Source of the DNA: Pholiota molesta
Taxonomy: Eukaryota > Basidiomycota > Agaricomycetes > Agaricales > Strophariaceae
Length of the DNA: 64,000 nucleotides
Assembly: GCA_014925825.1 (NCBI GenBank)
Contig: JACGCK010000151.1
Location: forward strand, 1-64,000
Reading direction: 5' to 3'
Positions 53,540 to 62,475 of this stretch are shown piece after piece (the stretch's first letter is position 1; each line of letters opens with the position of its first letter). The notes under the pieces were generated by a model, which was not told the DNA's origin, did no database searches, and was given only the letters and a program-made list of their open reading frames with translations. The translations under genes and the position numbers were made by a program.

Positions 53540-54676
53540 TTATACATAACCAGAGTGCGCAAACCAACCTTTTGCCATCTCTGGAGTGACATGGCCACAT
53601 GCTTCTAGTAAATCGAGTTCAGGTGTATCACTATGCATCATATGCTTCCAATGTCTTCTGATCCATGCTTTGACTGAACTGAAGGATTCTTCAATTGGGT
53701 TCAAGTCGGGAGAATATGGAGGAAGAAATAGAAGCATACATCCTATTGAATATTGAGTTTACAATTGCAATAGAGAATGAGTTGTAAATCTAACCATGCG
53801 CTTCAACCATTTCAGCTAAAAATTTGCTTTTATGAATAGCACAGTTGTCCAAAATCAAAACACTCCGATCTTGAGGGTACGGATTCATCTGAGGCAGCTA
53901 AGCAGAATTAGAAATAAGCTAGCATAAAGTCATCAATCAACATTGAACTGACATACAATTTCATCAACAATAAAGTCAAAGAATTCATTACCGTCAACAG
54001 ATCCATGGACTGCCCGAGTTCCAATAAAACCTTGAACACTGATGGCTGCAAGGAGACTGTAACGTTCCCCTCGCACAAAGTTAGCTTCTGTTATTGCACG
54101 ATGCCCTGTCGGTGCACGTCCACGTTTTCGAAAGATCGTACGTTCATCTTTGCTCGACTCGTCTGCCGTAATAATCATGGATGCAACAAGGTTCTCCCTC
54201 ACGAACTCCCTAAATTTCTCCCTTGCCACTTCATCTCTTTCAGACGCAGCTTTCCGCAGGATCTTGTATGAGATGCTGACATCGCGCAGTAGAACATGCA
54301 GAGCCGTCTTGGATATAGATAGTTCGTGCGCGATGGCAATCCAGTCTTGAATTTCGTCGAGATACATTTCAGGTGCCTCTTGAAGGAGCGTGAATAGATC
54401 ATGAGTTTGGTCAGCATTGAGAATACGGGGACGTCCTCGAGAGGGATTGGGAGGCCGAGTAATTGAGCCGTAGTTTTCCAGACTGTGTCTCCAACGGTAG
54501 ATACTGCGCTCGGAAACCCCGAAGATTTTTGCCACATCACATGCATCCGGTAGATCACCATGGTCAAGTAGCCATAACACTCGAAACTTCAAGTCTTCAC
54601 TGATGAATCGATAAACCATTGTCTTGTGGTGAGAATGGGTCAAGAATGGGTTGTCCGATGAAGCGTCGTCGTCCAA
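53540..54676 (-). CDS. Tc1/mariner-type DD34E transposase
   Basis: Cut-and-paste DNA transposase. Exons 54676-53957, 53897-53796 and 53743-53540 sum to 342 codons with stop (341 aa), intact. The N-terminus has helix-turn-helix character (DVAKIFGVSERSIYRWRHSL, then a GRPRIL linker). Catalytic residues lie in IITADESSKDERTIF (first Asp), LILDNCAIHKS (second Asp) and PPYSPDLNPIEESFS (Glu), with 34 residues between the second Asp and the Glu. Introns split the last two motifs but keep phase. An internal Met (54619, MVYRF) is an alternative start. Belongs to the DDE_3/IS630-Tc1-mariner group; closest subfamily unassigned. Confidence 0.93.
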
Positions 54677-54743
54677 TATCTTATCATAATCTGATCAAGC
54701 GATCAGTGGCACAGATCCACTTAGCGACGGCGGTCGGCAACGG

Positions 54744-54844
54744 TCTTCCAAATGCGGGTGTACCTCAATATCGTATATTGGCTACATATGAATGATCGAG
54801 CGAGCAAAAAAAAGTGCGACTGACATAGTTTTCGGAATCAGCTG
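54744..54844 (-). repeat. Right terminal inverted repeat of the mariner element
   Basis: Reverse complement of 51157-51257 with few differences; followed by TA at 54845-54846. Confidence 0.9.
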
Positions 54845-54944
54845 TAATCTATGAGTCATATAATGTCAGCTTTCCCGTCACACTTTAGCAGATGTCACGC
54901 TACAAACTCGGACGCGACAAATGGACCTCGGACTCGACAAACAT

Positions 54945-55115
54945 CGTTCTGTGCGAACGATGTTTGACTCGGAGGAACTGCTCGAACATCGTTCCCTGTG
55001 CACGACGTTTGACGCTGTTTGACGATATCGTCCCGTGCGCACGATATTTGACGCACTTATTTGACGAGTGCGTCAAATATAGTGCCGTGTGCACGCATCA
55101 GCAAATCTTGGTTTT
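54945..55115. repeat. Degenerate hairpin-forming tandem array
   Basis: About four units of roughly 40-46 bases, each with a palindromic core: ACATCGTTC-TGT-GCGAACGATGT, then ACATCGTTCCC..GCACGACG, GATATCGTCCC..GCACGATAT, and TGACGCAC..GAGTGCGTCA. The spacer GTTTGAC recurs between cores. Each core varies on both arms together, so pairing is kept while sequence changes. Confidence 0.7.
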
Positions 55116-55139
55116 GGCATTAGCAACAACTAACCCTCA

Positions 55140-55511
55140 CGGCCAACGCCAAAGCAGCGGAATCCCAGATTAATAAACTAAAGATGGAAAACGACGACCT
55201 TCGCGAAGCTCTCGCACACTCCGAGGCTGCAGGCGCCAACGAGGCCCGCCGTCTACAGGACATCCTCGCGCTCGAGCACACGGAGCACGACGAGAAAACC
55301 GTCGAGCTCCAGGAGCAGGTTCACTAGCTAACCACCAAGCTCAATGCGCAAGATGATCGCATCCGACGCCTGGAGCGCGAGATGAACGAGGTGCAAGAAC
55401 AGGCGCGCGAGGTTGATGCACGCAACTGCGATCTCAAACAGCAGCTCTCGCGGCACGACGACGTCATCGGAAAATCCGCTGCGCAGGTCGAGGAGAAAGA
55501 CGGGCACATCC
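55140..55511 (+). pseudogene. Coiled-coil protein fragment with a premature stop
   Basis: The plus frame reads TANAKAAESQINKLKMEN and on through LREALAHSEAAGANEARRLQ with heptad-like spacing, reaches VELQEQVH then TAG (55326-55328), and continues in the same frame as LTTKLNAQDDRIRRLEREMN and VEEKDGHIQ. A GTGTGT after GHIQ may be an old donor. The same frame on both sides of one stop points to a decayed gene rather than a frame error. The parent gene cannot be named; it would be a long coiled-coil (cytoskeletal or scaffold-like) protein. Confidence 0.6.
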
Positions 55512-56060
55512 AGGTGTGTGTATCTTCACTCGTCTCCCCTCTCTCAGTAGTACGTTTACAGCAGTCAGCTAGGCACCACGGCGCCGTACGGAGGCTACTC
55601 ACGGCGTGGTTCGGACGACAACAAAAGCACGCGCGGCTGGCAAGGGAGGAGGAGGATCGGGCCACGTCTGTGTCGCTGCGCGAACAGCTGCAGCTGTGTG
55701 GCGCCTGTGGGTACTATTGCAGTCGTTCAACCCGGGCGAGGCGAATGAGGGTTGGGCGAGACACTCGAGCACGAAGGGAACGCCGCGGGTGGTGTTCCAG
55801 GATTCATTTACTGTAGTTACAATCTTTGTATTATAGACTTAGTGAATGAAATCCAGTTTTTAATATATGATTGAATTATGATGATTGATCTAATGTACTA
55901 GCTCGTTCCCTTGCGTTGCATGGCCATGGTGTTCAATGTATTTGTTTTTACAGTTTTTATATACTCTTTCATAGTTCAATAATGTAACAATAATCGGATC
56001 GCATTAACTGAACCTACAAAGATTGTAACTAAATAAAACCAAACGCGACCCGCGACGCTC
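55512..56060. other. No gene seen
   Basis: Frames after the coiled-coil fragment (to about 55840) are short and mixed; 55840-56060 is AT-rich and featureless. Confidence 0.45.
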
Positions 56061-56089
56061 CCTTCGTGCTTGACGTAGTCAACGACACC

Positions 56090-56385
56090 AATCTCCGGTA
56101 TCCTCTTCCGCGTTCACGGACGAGTGCTGGAGTTACGATACGAACTGAAAAAGGGTAAGTGTTAGTCGAGAGCTTCGAACGGGTGCCGGACAACATATGT
56201 ACCTGCTAGATCACATCACCATGAAGACCTGAGTTCTTGCGCGGTCAAATCATCGCCATACTCACGGACGCCCGCCCTCGCAGATGGCCCGCCGTGTCCT
56301 CTTCCGCCTTCGCGGGCAAGTGCAGGAGTTACGACATGAACTAAGGAGGCGTACGTGTTACTCGAGAGCTACGAATGGGGTGCCG
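56090..56385 (-). repeat. Duplicated exon-like block (56095-56215 and 56287-56402)
   Basis: Two adjacent diverged copies share TCCTCTTCCGC.TTC, GTG(C/G)(A/T)GGAGTTACGA, CGAGAGCT..GAA and GCCG.ACAACATA..CACCTGCT. On the minus strand each has an AG acceptor-like end followed by a frame reading (H/R)(V/I)VTPAL(A/V)RE, so an exon with its upstream intron appears duplicated in tandem. Confidence 0.55.
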
Positions 56386-56890
56386 AACAACATACGCACC
56401 TGCTTCGCCTTCCATTTCTGACAAGCGCGCTGGAATCTCCTGGCGGTCGTCGTCCTCGATGTCGTCGACGGCGGCTATGCTCTGGCGAATCGTATCACGC
56501 GCGTGCGGTTCGAGGGGTTTGGAAGGAGCAAACGCCGTTTGAATTGACTGCTGGACTGGTATGGCCAAGGTAAGTAAATAAGAATTCATACCAGAGAAAG
56601 AGTACTTACGTTGATATTGGCTGGCAGCTGCCAGGAATCCACTAGACCTCCCGCGACATCAATCGTCGGTCCGCACTTGGTAGGTTGCCCATCTCGTCCT
56701 CGAACGCCATCGGTGCGTTGCTGACAAGCATTTCCATATCTCCGTGCTCCCGTGTGTTGCAGTGACGCGTCGCTCATGAAGATCCAGGGGCTCAGGCTAT
56801 CGTGATCAAAGCTATATCACCGTCAGTAATTTGTATACGATGAACCCAATGTAGCGCTCACTGAAAGTCCCGAATGCTTGGCTGCGACGG
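56230..56890 (-). CDS. Possible small gene or remnant, unrecognised
   Basis: A minus-strand reading can be chained: FDHDSLSPWIFMSDASLQH (from about 56815) through VAGGLVDSWQLPANIN, a plausible 58-nt intron (GTAAGT...CCAG), QQSIQTAFAPSKPLEPHARD and EDDDRQEIPARLSEMEGEA, a GTGCGT donor and an exon with HVVTPALAREGGRG. No start codon, domain or end is certain. The downstream exon is tandemly duplicated. May be a fungal-specific gene, or a remnant. Confidence 0.3.
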
Positions 56891-57186
56891 ACTTCAAAGC
56901 TTCACAAGCTTCACATTTGACCCTACGTCATGTCAATGCTATCTGCGAAAATTCGGTACCGAACATGCACTGGATCATTATCCTCAGAAACGGAAGGGTG
57001 TAGGGTACAAAATTTCGCTCAGGCGTCTTGATATGAACGGAAGAAAGTGAGTAGGAGAGCAGAAACAGAACAGCTTGACAGCTATTATTATTGTGACCTG
57101 GCAAATGCATGCTCGCCGGAAATATCTGCATAACCTAACAGCGCAAGCGGCGGCCCGACTTGACAGTTGAATGTCCGCCGTGACAC

Positions 57187-57275
57187 ATTTGCATGCACTG
57201 CTCCCTCGGGCGCGCGAGGCTCTTCAATTTGCTACCAGTCTCACCCTCGTCCGTCCGCAGGTTGCATTTCGACCT
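57187..57275 (+). pseudogene. Duplicate of the 5' end of the Aim9-like gene
   Basis: TTGCATGCACT.CTCCC.(C/T)GGGCG.GCGAGGCTCTTCAATT is shared with 62470-62515. The reading MHCSLGRARLFNLLPVSPSS parallels MHYSLGRARLFNSLSVSLSP of the full gene, then diverges and stops. Only the putative presequence exon is present. Confidence 0.75.
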
Positions 57276-57457
57276 ACCTTTCTTGTTCTAGCACTCTCTG
57301 AGCTTTGATCCTTCTCCACAAAAATGTCAGGGTATAAGTATATTGCGATGGTAGAATATACGCGGCGGAATTATGCTTCTAAATGCAAGTTATAAGGATC
57401 TACTGAATATTATATGATTAGGGTATAAAGCGAAAGCGAAATTTATGCGGACAGACT

Positions 57458-59112
57458 CTATAAAATGAAAGAAGTAGCCCAATGTCTAATAACACTCTCC
57501 CCTTGTCGATGTGTCGGGAAATGCTTCACGTCACGAGAAATGATCATTCCATGCGCATTCCTTACCGCCGGGAAAAACACAAGCTCCTTATCGATAGGAA
57601 GCTTATTTAACCAGCTTGCAATGATCTTGTGTGTCGGGCTGATAATGGGATGCCCCTTGGACACAGATGAGGGTGGATACATTGGAGAGCGATTGGGGTC
57701 GTCGATGTTATCCACAACAGCCTCTTCCATCTCCAACTCAAGTTGCTCAACGAGGTCGAGAAGTGCTCTGCGGCCACCGCCTTGGTCCTCTGCTTCGAGC
57801 GCCTCTATTCTTGCCCGCGAAGAGCGGGTGGCAAGAGAACAGTGAACGACCAGTAGTGAGAGAGCCGCTGGTACGAGAACAGGTAACAAGGTATAGAGAA
57901 GCTAAAATAACAATGTAGCATATCAGAATAGGTCTGTCTGAATTTTTTTGAGGTACTCACGATATTGATGGGGAAGCGGAATTGAAGGAATGGGTTTATG
58001 AGAGGTCTAGTAGGGACTACTCCTTTAAACCAGTCGGGGCTCAGAACGGTAGGCGGTGGAGGCCTTGCCTGAGGGACTGTTGGGAGGGAGTACTGGCTGA
58101 TCATGTGGGCATATTCCTTCTGGAAATCGCTGCAAAAAAGACGATATTGATTAGATGCGTCGTCGTGTTTGCAAGATCACCGACGTACACCTCAAGACCA
58201 TTTGTTTCGTAATCGATAAATGGATCTGATGTTTCAATTGCCGCTGTTACATAGGGGACTGTCGAATCGTTGATCCTGGAGAGTAAATGATAATGAGGAT
58301 AGATTGTACACTTGTAGTCTCCAGCTAAAACATACGCATTAGCATATATCCTGATGTGCTTAAATTTAGCCAAAGCCTTGTAGAAAATGAGATCTGCCAC
58401 AGACATGACTCGATAAGCCACAGCACTTGGAAGGCGGGGAGAATTTTGACATACCAGGATCCGCCATGACAACAAGCAGTGGTCGTCCTGTCGGAGACCA
58501 CTTGTCAACAGCGAAGAACTGTTCCCCGGTTCTTGATAAAAGTTTTGGCCCGAGAGACGACGTAATCCAGGACAGCAAGGATTTGCATCGAGGCAATCCG
58601 CAATGCGGAGTGGCGATGGTGTTGAAATTTATGCGTTCAACATTTTCGAAGAAACCTCGCTGATCCAGGACTCTGCAGTGATGTACTTGATTAACGTCAG
58701 AAATTACTGAGCGACACCTATAACACCTACCCAAGGCAGTATCGAGCAATCAATCCGCCCAGACTATATCCTGTCACGGAGAAGCGGATGACCTGGTCGC
58801 CTTCACTTGCTAGTTCTTTGACAGTTTCCACGACCTTGAGAACGAAGGATAGTCAAAATTGTCATTTTGTGAGGGAATAATTATAGGATCATCAATCCTG
58901 CTACACACCTCTTTCACAACCTGTTCACCGCACCAGTCGACACCATCGTATGTTAACTCTTTTTGTATCCTCCGCGCCACTAATAGATGGAGTCGCGTGC
59001 CATCAGAGCTTGGGCTGGAGTGGGTCTCACGAGCAATGCGGGCAAGCTCAGCAAGGTTGCTTGAATTGCCCCACATTCCGTGAATAAGTACGAGAAGATG
59101 AACTGGAGCCAT
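57458..59112 (-). CDS. DUF676 serine lipase/hydrolase (Lpl1/Rog1-like)
   Basis: Alpha/beta-hydrolase; yeast relatives are lipid-droplet phospholipases or monoacylglycerol lipases. Seven exons: 59112-58909, 58834-58731, 58672-58455, 58408-58336, 58275-58189, 58129-57961 and 57901-57458, summing to 433 codons with stop (432 aa). Start MAPVHLLVLIHGMWGNSSN gives the oxyanion strand HGMWG. The nucleophile elbow is GYSLGG with Ser about 92. Substrate-pocket motif NTIATPHCGLPR, strand NDSTVPYVTAAIETSDPF, and a late NAHGMIISRD that should carry the catalytic His. A hydrophobic stretch at about 286-306 (LLYTLLPVLVPAALSLLVV) may anchor it to a membrane or droplet. Two introns use less obvious sites (acceptor CGAG at 58409; donor GTATGT inside GCG at 58335) that restore frame and family motifs. 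Confidence 0.88.
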
Positions 59113-60689
59113 TCCTGGGGATGGGGCCTTGCTGCAGTCGCAAATTCGAAAGATGATATGGAGAAATAGTTGCACAGCCATAGCCCAATTATAATCGTAA
59201 TAGTGCACACAATGCACATTGCCGCACAATAAGCGCTGTGGATAGTAGATACCCATATCAGGAAATATCAGGAAGGGTACACAGGGGAACACAGGGGTGT
59301 TGAAGTGCATGAGATGATGGCTTCGGAGAAATAGGAGCTACGCTTGAGCTGCCCTGATTCGATGCGCTTGTAGCCACACAAAAAAAAATACACGATTATT
59401 GCCAGATATGGTCAGAGTTTTTATTAGCTGTTCCGCTATGTATGTAAACCTCAAAACGGGAAAAAATTTCTCGTTTTCAACCTGAAGGTGACGAAACAAT
59501 CTGTTTTAAGATCTGATCGATTACGGCACGCAGCAGAAAACGTACCAATTGAAAGCCGAGAACTTCATCGCAAGCCAGAGTTTCTTCTTCTCCCCTCCTC
59601 GCTCCGGAGGCTCAATACAGATAGGACACAGCCTGACTATTTCTGTGCCTTCAGCCTTTACAAGTCGGGCCGGCTAAAAGCATGTGAGTCAACCGTAGGG
59701 AAGGAGTGTCGACGAGCAGCCAGTGAACGAGTCTAACTATATCATACGGTCATGCTCGTTGAACAGAGTTGGTTCGCTAGGTGCCCAATCCAAGCTGTTG
59801 ACCAGAGCATTTGGCAGACTCGATCCAAGAACTGATATAATTCAGGGAGTATTTCATCCGACAGGTGAAGATTCCAGAAGTTATCAAGTAGATACACAAA
59901 ATCATTTGTGTTGTTCATATCTATACAGCTCGGGAAAGGTCGGGCTGACGAGCGACCACGAGCTTGTACGTAGACAATCACGAGCAGTCCCCGCGAGTTG
60001 TTGCGTCTTCAAACACCCAAGGCTAGTATGTTTGTTGCAGGTTTGGTCATGAGACAAGGGGTGGCCAATTCGCCTCCGAATCGTACGGATGCTGGCAATG
60101 GCTTCCATGTTGCCTCAGAATCCTGAAAGGTATACTAGCCTAGTCATCTTCAACGTTTATGCTACCAGAATCTGTAGCAACAGAGAGAGTCGCATGAGCA
60201 TACAGTGTTCGTGGATATGGTTGAGAGCGAAGGTGGGATGACTCCGTGGAGTGGCCACTGTCCCTTGTTCCGATGGACGAATAGTGTACACCACGTCCAC
60301 ATGTAGAACATTGAATAGAAGATACAGTTTCTTGAAGTCGTGACATCTGATTGATGTAGATATGCATGTCAGAGCCATCCAGAATTGAAAGGAGCACGGC
60401 GAGGAACGGTATGGTCATGAGATGGGAGATCTGTAAGTTGATGAGTGAACTAGTGACGAGTCAGTTCCCAATCCACAGAATCATAATAAATCATACATAC
60501 CAAATAAATATTCAAGATATAAGGATATGCATACTGAGGCCGGAGAATTTGGCTTTTACATAGTGCGAGAAAGGTGAACGAAGACAAAGAACAAGCGCTG
60601 AGCGCTGAGCGACGCTGAACAGCGCGCGTGAGCAATTGGTTCTCACGATCCCGAATGCCGACAAGCAGACTAGTGTTGCGGCGGCCACC
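59113..60689. other. 1.6-kb divergent intergenic region, no firm gene
   Basis: Promoter side of the lipase (-) and of the SRPK-like kinase (+). A 92-codon minus frame (60418-60140) starts MTIPFLAVLLSILDGSD with hydrophobic, signal-like character and ends VATDSGSINVEDD; it could be a small secreted protein or chance. Minus frames near 59742-59981 (NLHLSDEILPELYQFLDRV) also look slightly coding. Neither has supporting structure. Confidence 0.4.
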
Positions 60690-62115
60690 ATGAACTTGAA
60701 GTTACTCAAGAGGTTCAGACCCACTGCCCACTTTCGTTCTGCGTCTGGGACTCCGACCGTTGCTCCTCGCCTATTCCCTGCTACTGGTTTCACCACTATC
60801 CCTGCCTCAAAAAAGCTCGAAGAAGAGAACTGGCCATGGTACACACCGCAATCCTTCTACCCAGTCCGTATTGGAGACGTAGTTCGTTCCAAGTACCAAG
60901 TACTCTATAAACTCGGTTATGGAACCACCGCTACTACTTGGCTGTGCCGGGATCTTCAGTCAGTACCTTTGTTCTTTATCGTGACACAAGCTGAGCGCTT
61001 CCAGTCGCGATGAATACGTTTGCATGAAGTCCATGGTCTGCGACTATACCTCCGCCCACCGCGAGACCACAGCGTACAAAGCTTTATCCAAAGCAGGCAA
61101 GACTAGCGGGTCGACCGGAAAGCGGTATGTTAGGCAGGCATTAGATCACTTCGAACTTCGTCACGGCGACCGCAACTACCATTTCCTCATTCATGAGGCT
61201 CTCGGTCTTAGTGTGCAATTCTTTCTCGACTACTCTCGCGGACGTCTTCCTATCTACTACGTTAAGGATTTGGCGTCCCAGATGCTACATGCTTTGGAGT
61301 TCATCCACAGCGCCCAAGTCATTCATGCAGGTCTGACCTCTTCTGATAATATGCTCTGTCCTCTCACCTTTGACTCTAGACCTACAACCAAGCAACATTC
61401 TCCTTCACATTGATGACGAAACTGTTCTCAAAGACGGCGAGGAAGCGGAAATCGAACATCCTAGCGCGAGGAAAATCATAGGAGAAACTGTGGTCTTCGA
61501 ATCCAGGGAATTTCGCGTACCCGTGCGTCGCTGGATAGGTGGGAAGAGCGGACCTGTTCTGTGTGATTTCGGCGAAGCACGTACGGGGAAGAAATCATAC
61601 ACAGAACACATCCAGCCAGCTGCCTATCGTGCGCCAGAGGTCTTCTTACACCTCCCGTGGGGCACTCCCGTGGATATCTGGAATCTGGGCTGCATGGTGC
61701 GTGTGGTCATCATCGCCTCCTCCCCCACGTTGTCATTAATCAATTAACATAGGTATGGGGCCTTATTTTCGGTCGACATCTCTTCTCCCGGAAAGGTGCG
61801 CCAGATGCGGAGACTGCTGACAAAAACCAGCTCGCGCGGATGGTGGCTCTGCTTGGACCGCCCCCAGAAGCGCTCCTAGCCGACTCGGGGCCACGCGCTC
61901 TCGAACTTTTTCATGAGGATGGGTCTGCCAAAGGGGACGTTCCGAATGAGACGCTCGAGTCGGTTCTTGCATCGTCTCTGGAACATGCTAAACCGAAGAT
62001 GACGGACGAGGAGTCGGCAGCGTTCCTCGCTTTTATTAGACGAACTTTGACGTGGACAGAGGAAAAGCGAGCCTCTGCCTCAGAATTGCTCAGTGATCCC
62101 TGGATTGCAAAGTAG
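60690..62115 (+). CDS. SRPK-like (CMGC group) protein kinase
   Basis: Serine/threonine kinase related to SR-protein kinases, a family expanded in basidiomycetes. Exons 60690-60958, 61005-61330, 61380-61696 and 61753-62115 sum to 425 codons with stop (424 aa). The start has a perfect GCCACCATG context. An SRPK signature precedes the domain: YTPQSFYPVRIGDVVRSKYQ. Glycine loop KLGYGTTATTWL, Lys about 98 in EYVCMKSM, catalytic loop VIHADLQPSNILL with HAD for HRD (Asp about 199, split by intron 2), metal site LCDFGEAR, AAYRAPEVFL and VDIWNLGCMVW. The HAD/HTD form is usual in this fungal group, so activity is plausible. The insert between lobes is short compared with true SRPKs. The N-terminus (NLKLLKRFRPTAHFRSAS) is basic and presequence-like. 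Confidence 0.9.
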
Positions 62116-62335
62116 TTTAGTTTGAATATTTAACTATGTTTTTCTCGCATTACCTTAAACTTATGTATGCCCTCAATCGTACATGCTTTCTTTGTTCAAC
62201 TTCCATACTTACAGATGCTTACTCTGATGTTCTCTTCCCATGGCAATTTGGACCGTGACCTTTTGTGGGTGCCATGCTTATTTTAATATTTAGAAAACTG
62301 ATATAGAACATATGAATAAGTATATTTATCAGTCA
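62116..62335. other. Intergenic, AT-rich
   Basis: 3' flank of the kinase gene; nothing else recognised. Confidence 0.4.
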
Positions 62336-62425
62336 TTAGCTACCACGGCGCGTCAAGTCTAAGTGGCCCTCGCCAGGAGAAAAAGCGTCCACAGCAATTG
62401 ACCATCCAGATATCCAAGGCTAGTG
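62336..62425 (+). repeat. Duplicated upstream module, copy B
   Basis: Counterpart of 50206-50345, lying 50-140 bases before the ATG of the Aim9-like gene, so it includes that gene's leader or core promoter. Shares GGCCCTCGCCAGGAGAAAAA with copy A. Confidence 0.75.
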
Positions 62426-62475
62426 GAATCGTCACCGCTGCAAAGACCTCAGGTTGGCGGCCCCCTCTTCCTTGC

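Larger units (their letters stand above)
51157..54844. mobile_element. Tc1/mariner transposon (3.7 kb) with transposase and passenger gene
   Basis: Terminal inverted repeats of about 100 bp begin CAGCTGATTCCGAAAACTAT at 51157 and, reverse-complemented, at 54844, with only a few differences. Flanking TA at 51155-51156 and 54845-54846 is the expected target duplication. Inside are two intact, convergent, intron-containing genes: a 602-codon passenger (51399-53420, +) and a 341-codon DD34E transposase (54676-53540, -). Near-identical ends and two open genes suggest recent, perhaps still possible, mobility. Confidence 0.92.

Noticed and set aside
60140..60418. 92-codon minus-strand frame with a hydrophobic start
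   Set aside because: Could be a small secreted protein, but one short frame alone is not enough evidence.
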